The notes below the pieces were generated by a model. The model did not search any database, had not been told where the DNA came from, and saw only the letters and a list, made by a program, of their open reading frames with translations. A program made the position numbers and the translations under genes. This document shows positions 58,043 through 64,000 of a DNA stretch of 64,000 nt, one piece after another (positions within the stretch are counted from its first letter, which is position 1; the number at the start of each line of letters is the position of its first letter). This DNA comes from Caenorhabditis elegans (lineage: Eukaryota; Nematoda; Chromadorea; Rhabditida; Rhabditidae). The stretch spans positions 8,680,001 through 8,744,000 of the forward strand of contig NC_003281.10 in assembly GCF_000002985.6 (NCBI RefSeq). Reading direction: 5' to 3'.

Positions 58043-61000
58043 TCATGATTGAGCTGGACGATTTCCTTGACCAGGAACATGATGCGACCAATCAGCTACT
58101 TGTGGTCCCATTGTCAAATTTCGACGCGAAGAAGTACTATAAATTGGGAGTACTTCACTAGCCTCAACTGGTACAGCTTTCAAGTAGATACATGCATCCG
58201 TTCCATGTCCTTCCATGGAAACCAAAAAGAGGTCACCAAGGAAATACCGAGCGTATAGTCGAGATAGTGGCAGTCCGTATCCGTAACCAGCCTAAAAATC
58301 TCGATTTTTAAAAATATAAACCATACAGTATGAATCTGGACTCTAGTTATTAAAAATTCAACTTATTTTCGAAAAATTAGAAAACTTTTAAATACTGGTT
58401 TTTTTCAAAAAAAAAACTCTTAAAACTTCTATAACTTGATCAAAAATTGGCTTTGAAATTTTTTTTGAAACAAAATGTGATTTATAATGGTTTTATTGTT
58501 GTTTTTTGGTTTTTCACAAATATAAATTTTTGGTCCATTGTTTTTGTTTATTTTTACTTTCAAAATACTTACCAAAGGAGCTTGTGTTCCATCACGTGGC
58601 GGTGGTGGAGCTGTTGAGTACATGTAGTTGTAGAGACGTTCGAGAATAGTTCTGGATACACCTCCTCCACGATCACAAATCTGTAAAAGAAAATATTTGA
58701 AACCTGCGGCAAAAATTGCAAAAAAAAACCAATTTTATTTTAAAATAAAACATTCGAATTTTTCAATAACTGTATATACATATGCTAGAATTTTTCCAGT
58801 AACTTAAAAAAAAAATTTTTGACAAAAAAATTAAAAGAAAGTTTAGTATTTTTTAGACTCTAAAAAATTGTTTAAAAAATGTTTTACAATCTCTAAAAAG
58901 TAAAACAATTCCATAAAATTTAGAAAAAATTCTTTAAATTAAAAAAAATGATACTCAGTATATTGAGACTGTCTTCTGTAATTTAGGGCAAAAATCCACA
59001 GAACCTCACCAAAATGTACAGTAATTTTAAATAAAATACGACTGATTTTCGAAACCAATCAATAATTCAATACCTTAATAGATAAATCCTCTTGTCCTTT
59101 GACTACATAAACTTTAATATCTGGAAGATCATCATCAACTCCATGATATTCAACTGTCGCTCTCATTGCATTCTGTAAAAAAAAGAGAATTTGAAAACCC
59201 CTCCATACACATTTTTCTGTTCTTTCTACTTTCAACTTAATCGTTTCCTTTTTTAATTCCTCTTTTTCCAATTCTCTTATCATTTTCATCTCTTATCTCT
59301 CTTTTTCTATCGTTTTTTTAGTATCAAAACTGCAACAGCACGTGGGGAAGAAGTGTGTGCGTTCAAAAAGGCACTTTGTTACATTGAAGTGATGAAGAGG
59401 CGTCGTCTTTTTTTTAATTCGTATCTTCATAGCTAACCTTAAACAGTTCGAACATCATGTGATAGAGATGACTTGGTACGGCGACAATCGATATTGGTTT
59501 TCCTTTTTCAACGGCATTGTGCATTTCAAGCTTCATTGATGGACTTGTCAAGTAGTATCGATCACATAGAAATCTGTAACAAAAAATTATTATATGAAAA
59601 TATTAGCTTTTTCTGTTTTTTTTTAAGTTTTTCCGATTAAAATCATGTCGCTAAATTTCAGGTGAAATAGTTTCAGCCGTTCCTTTATTTTTGCAAAAGT
59701 GAAAAAAATCATTAAAAATTTTTTTGTGTTTTTTTAACCCTCAAATCAAATTTTCTATGATAATTTTGTAAAAGATCAGAATAAAACTCCCACGGAAATT
59801 TTCTAAATCAAAATTGCATATTTTCCTCCTTATCCCTCTAATTCATATTTTCGTTCTTTGAAATGATCAGGTTTGCCCGAAATCACACGCGTTTTAAAAA
59901 ATCAAACGTCATCCCTCTCCATCTCAAAGAACACTCCCTGCACGGAAGAAAGGTTGAATGGGCAGTGGTGGTAGAGAGAATGAACTATGTTTTCAGGCTC
60001 AAATGACAACTGACGACTATGTGCTCACCCAGAGACACAGCACATTCAATCTTCGTCGCAGACGGACAGCGAAGAACTAGCTTATCAAAAACCCAAAAGA
60101 CGCCATTCGTATAGTTGAGAAGGCCTGATGAGGACCAGAGCGGTCCAACGGAAATTTTTGTTAAAATTTATTGACTTTTCGTAAATTTTTTGAGAAAAAT
60201 TTACTCAGAATTAATTTATCACAATTTTCTGCAAGAATTAAGAGCCGGAAGTTCTAGCAAAGAAGCAAAAAATGAAGAAATGGAAGGTATTGCTGAGGGC
60301 CTTGAACATCAATCTCAAAAAAAAAATTTTAGAACATTTTCTGGTGAAACTTTGGACTTTTATCGGCTTATTTCTTTAATTTCTAGGCAATTTTATCATC
60401 AACTTGCACTCACCGAGCATTTTCAAAAGCATCGTACACTACACTTTCCACATCACAGGCAGGATCAATACATCCAACATGACGAGGACTTTCTGGGAGA
60501 ACATTTCCGAATACAACCTGGAAAAAATGTTTTATTTGAAAATATTAAAATTTTTAAAATAACTTACCAGATGTTGATTTTGAAGCATACGAATGGAAAT
60601 TCTGTTGATGTAAAATCGATCCAAGAAATATTGAATTCCTTTTTCACTTGCAATATCTACTCCATCCGATTCTCGAAGTTCAATCAATCCTTCAGCCATT
60701 GTTTCGACGACATGTGCGTGTCTTTTCAGTACGACTGTTAACTGATCATTGAATCTGAAAAACATAAATTAACATTAATATTTTAAAAATGTATTTCTAA
60801 ACTTTTAAAACCAAAAAATCAAGTTTTTTTTTGTAAATTAGGTATTCAATTTTTTCTCTTACCTTGCAACTTGCTCTGGAGATGAATCAGATGCCTCGAA
60901 CAAAAGAAGATCCTCGAAACTCTCAGCATACCAATTTGATACCATTTTTGAACTTGGCATTTGAAGAAGCTTTGGTGGAAGAAGTGTGAATTCCTGCATA

Positions 61001-61412
61001 ATATTCGCCAAACGAACGAGAAGCTCATTTTTCAAAAATGTGTATGAATTTGCTGATGTTCCTATTCGACCGAAATCCAAATATTGTTGAATTGTAAGTG
61101 ATGAAGGTTGAAATTGACTGAAAAATAACTTTATATTGAATTTTTCATCGAAACAAGATCAAAATTCACTCAACAGTGCAGAAAAATAAAAAAAAAACGA
61201 CGCCTTAGCCGGCTAAAAATAAACAAAAACTAGTTTTCCCTGGAACAAACAGACCGGGCAGAGAACAAAGGCCATCGATTCCAATATTAAAAACGATACT
61301 TTTCATAATCTCCTGGTTTTTAAAGCTGAAACAAATATTATTACCTATAATAATCGAGTTTCTTGGCCAATGAACCCACGAAAGGGCCTAGTAACTTCCG
61401 CGAAAAGCGCAT
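58043..61412 (-). CDS. pdhk-2: Pyruvate dehydrogenase kinase, mitochondrial
   Basis: Eight exons (61412-61345, 61117-60863, 60754-60568, 60517-60414, 59573-59438, 59172-59074, 58680-58573, 58291-58043) give 401 residues, the normal PDK length. The amino-terminal four-helix region has [15 protein letters not shown] and [16 protein letters not shown]. The GHKL ATP-binding fold shows the N-box MMFELFKNAMRAT (about 243-255), G1 box [10 protein letters not shown] (about 284) and G2 box [16 protein letters not shown] (about 321). The enzyme phosphorylates the E1-alpha subunit of pyruvate dehydrogenase in the matrix and so shuts off acetyl-CoA production. The lipoyl-binding/dimer tail includes [11 protein letters not shown] and DWSHHVPG (the PDK DW motif). 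An acceptor TTTTCAG abuts the ATG, suggesting trans-splicing. Confidence 0.96.
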
Positions 61413-62503
61413 CTGAAAATTAATTTGTTTTTTTCTATTTTTGAAATGAAAACGAGAAAGTACAAAGTGGGACAATCAAGAGAAATACGTTGTTTACGCT
61501 GCCGCATTGAGAAAATTATGGAATATTGAAAAAAAGTGAAACAGAGAGTATAAATTGCACGTCGGCAATCTCCTCCTCCCATCTCGCTTCGAGTTCGGCC
61601 GATGCGATGAAAATCGAGGGATGCGCCAAGGCGGACACTGACGCAATTCAGTGTCTTGCGCAATTCAAGTTTACGGCGGTAGTTTAAAATTACAAATATG
61701 GGAATTTGAGCTTTTTGAAGAAAAGCCAGCGTTAAAAACAATAGTTTAAAATAATTATTGATGTCACTGACTTACTTCACTATTTTGCCATTATAAATGC
61801 TTTTTTGTAACCGAAAGTTTTTTTTAAATTTTTTTAATGTCGATTACTACTGTACTCGTTAAAGGCGTCGGTTCGGGTCGTGTCGAGACCGGGGTACCGT
61901 ATTTTTGAGTTAACAACGAATTATATTGCAAATTAACATTACGAATATTTATTTATTGCGCCTCAAATTTCACAAGATTTAAATAAATTAAAGTAAGTAA
62001 AAACAAATTGCAATGCCAGAAAAAGTGTGTGAACCAGAACCAGTATACAGAAAGTTGAGAAGAAAAAATGAACTACTCGTTGTAGAGATTAGAATAATGC
62101 AGAATGCATGTCACAATTGGGCATTGTCACACCAAGACTGTCACGTGTCACCTGAAATTAGCTGATATTTCAATAATACGGGATTTTTTGCACAAGGAAA
62201 GTTATTGATCTTATTTGGAAAATGACCAATTTTCAAATAGTACCCAACAAAAACGTTAGGGGCGTGCCCTAGAGCACTTTAATCTGGCAAAAAGTAGATC
62301 TGAAACTTATTCAGTGCATTTATCATTACTTGAAATCTGCCAAACTGATCAAAAATATGTTTTTTTTTAAACTAATGATGGTTGTAGGAACGCTTTTTGG
62401 AATTTCTTGGTTTTTCGAAAAAATTACTCTTCTTAACTAGATCGAAAAAGATCAGAATTTTTTAAGAAAAAGAAAAACATCTTGAAATGCCAAATTTTGA
62501 GAA
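61413..62503. promoter_or_regulatory. Region upstream of pdhk-2, with a solo repeat arm
   Basis: This 1.1 kb interval contains the presumed pdhk-2 promoter. GC-richer sequence (cctcccatctcgcttcgagttcggccgatg) lies near 61571-61600. A solo arm of the dispersed repeat is at about 61845-61905, then the 3' end of the DUF19-type gene. The open frame at 61388-61741 is not supported by homology. Confidence 0.45.
61845..61905. repeat. Dispersed repeat, solo half
   Basis: Contains ctactgtactcgttaaaggcg and tcgtgtcgagaccggggtac followed by cgtattttt. No facing arm lies within several hundred bases, so this seems to be a half element. Confidence 0.6.
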
Positions 62504-63839
62504 TTAAAAAAACAATTTTGCCCTTGATAAACATACAGTAGAAACTAATGTCCATGCATCGGAACCACACTTTGCCAAAATAATTGGATGAGAACATCTC
62601 AAATATCCATCCATCGCTCGACACATTTCAGTCAAATACGCTTCTGTTGATGATCCCTGAATCTCATACTTGATCTACTCAAAACATGAAACAAAATGAA
62701 CTCACTTTTGCTCCTTGTGCTTCAGAAATTGCTTGAGTGGCTGCTATCTTACAGCTGATATACTCTTTTTGGGCTTCGACCTTAAATTTGATTACTGTAA
62801 CTTTGTTGAAGAAGACGAAGAGTGTCACAACATTATTTGTAGATGCAAAAATGTTGTCAATCACAAAAGAGTAGAAACTTAAATTGTAGAAAAATTCTAG
62901 ACAACTGTCTTTCTGATACTCTTTTAACCAATCAATTGATCAAGTTATGACAGTTATTTTTTTAAAACAGTTGTCCAGACTCTTTCCAAATTAGAAATAT
63001 TCTAAAGTTTCTTTTGCCGAATACTGTACTTAGTTTATACCAACTTTTTTTAAACCAGTTTGTGATTTTTTATAATATACGATTAAAAGTGTTGTGTCTA
63101 AAGTGTGTCTATCTTCAGAATAACAAGTGAAACTGTGGCAGTACCTCTGCAAAACATCCGGCATGTTTCTGAAATAATGGTTGACCAGAACCACACATGT
63201 AACTGTATGAAGCATGAACAGCATCAATTGACAAGGAATCACATTTCACTGGTGACACACAATCCTAAAAACATTCAAAGATTTTCGGGATTTTCAGCCA
63301 AATTTATGAAAAAGAAAAATTTATGAAAAAATTTACCAATTTTCTGAGTTCATATTTTTGATATTCAAAGCAATGAGATCAACCTCACCTTGAAATCGGT
63401 GTAGATAGAGCAAAGTTGGTTGAAAACTTGGCCACCTTGAAGTGGAAACTGCATAGCTCCGGTCTCCGCTTGAAGTTTTGTAGCGTAGTCAAGCATTGGC
63501 TGTAATTTTTTCATTGTAAGACATTGGCGCTCAAAAACCTAGCTTTTGTTTCAATGCATTTATTTTTTGAAAGAATCATAACTTTAATGGTAGTTAATTT
63601 AAGTTATGTTTTCTAAATTTAAATCTTAAAAACTGAAACTTGTTTCTTAAAATATGTTGAACAAATTATTTTCAATGATGTAACCAGTTTTTCATTATAA
63701 AATGTTTTCAAACCGTCTTGAAATATAAGAATACCTGTAGACACTCGCTAACTTTCTTCTCATCAGAATATTCACATTTCACTGGACTTTCTTTTGTCTC
63801 CACACCAGGTATGAACATTAGAAAAGCAAGTAGAATCAT
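62504..63839 (-). CDS. Small secreted cysteine-rich protein, nematode DUF19 type
   Basis: Five exons (63839-63735, 63499-63389, 63264-63145, 62780-62706, 62656-62504) give 187 residues in one frame. A signal peptide (MILLAFLMFIPGVET) is followed by a cysteine-bearing mature region: CEYSDEKKVSECLQ, QLCSIYTDF, DCVSPVKCDSL, YMCGSGQPLF, HAGCFAEVEA, YISCKI, MCRAMDGYLRCSHPIILAKC. The spacing, with a central CF and paired C...C near the end, fits the T20D4.11-like (DUF19) secreted family that is expanded in nematodes; no biochemical role is established for most members. The acceptor of exon 4 ends AAG rather than CAG. The ATG follows an ATTTCAG. Exon 4 and the last stop are the weakest parts of the model. 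Confidence 0.68.
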
Positions 63840-64000
63840 TCTGAAATGTATTTATAGTTTATAGGGCATTTTAGATTTTTGGAAGAACCAGAGAAGAGCG
63901 GATCTTGGTATAGCATAAACTATAATTTTCCATAAATGTATTACAACAAGAGTATGAAAATGATAAGTTTTAACATTTTTCTTAGTTCGAAAATTCCAAA
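63840..64000. other. Window edge upstream of DUF19-type gene
   Basis: Short AT-rich end of the window with the acceptor-like TTTCAG just before the start codon (minus strand). No feature can be called beyond it. Confidence 0.4.

Noticed and set aside
1..64000. CRISPR array, bacterial operon or integrated phage
   Set aside because: No regular spaced direct repeats. Gene structure is eukaryotic throughout, with short introns and spliced-leader-type acceptors.

Overview
The window reads as nematode genomic DNA, almost certainly Caenorhabditis elegans (probably the chromosome III stretch of cosmids B0523, B0303 and ZK370; these names come from memory, not from a search). It is AT-rich. Genes are split by many short introns (often 45-60 bases) with TTTTCAG-type acceptors. 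Many start codons lie just behind an acceptor-like TTTCAG, as expected for spliced-leader addition. An intact Tc3 transposon confirms the genus. I rebuilt exons by hand; in every complete model the exon lengths sum to a multiple of three.

Left third (1-20333). The amino-terminal leucine-rich half of fli-1 (flightless) runs off the left edge on the minus strand. Next come a plus-strand nicotinamide/amine N-methyltransferase (anmt-1), a minus-strand mitochondrial thiolase (trifunctional-protein beta type), a plus-strand TMUB-like transmembrane ubiquitin-like protein, a plus-strand four-SH3 adaptor whose long first intron carries a full-length Tc3, and a minus-strand small type I membrane protein with a DSL-like cysteine motif.

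Middle (20334-38470). vps-33.1 (plus) converges on a large minus-strand SLC12 cation-chloride cotransporter of about 943 residues. One intron of that transporter holds a complete, oppositely oriented four-exon gene for a membrane protein I cannot assign. A gene-poor stretch follows, holding two foldback repeats. Then come a minus-strand gene for an RG/Q-rich protein with a helical, MIF4G-like carboxyl half, and mrpl-11 (plus).

Right third (38471-64000). hipr-1 (plus, HIP1R: ANTH, coiled coil, THATCH) is followed by a 17-exon neuropathy-target-esterase-type phospholipase (minus), a gene-poor 6.7 kb stretch with a decayed mariner, pyruvate dehydrogenase kinase pdhk-2 (minus), and a small secreted cysteine-rich protein of the nematode DUF19 type (minus).

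The genes do not form one pathway. They are mostly conserved housekeeping functions: actin and endocytosis (fli-1, hipr-1, SH3 adaptor), endolysosomal fusion (vps-33.1), mitochondrial metabolism and translation (thiolase, pdhk-2, mrpl-11), lipid turnover (NTE) and ion transport (SLC12). The less ordinary items are the gene-within-intron pair, the two alternative first exons that flank Tc3, the unassigned membrane and RNA-binding-like proteins, and a dispersed inverted-repeat family that recurs in introns across the window. I found no convincing new multi-gene system.
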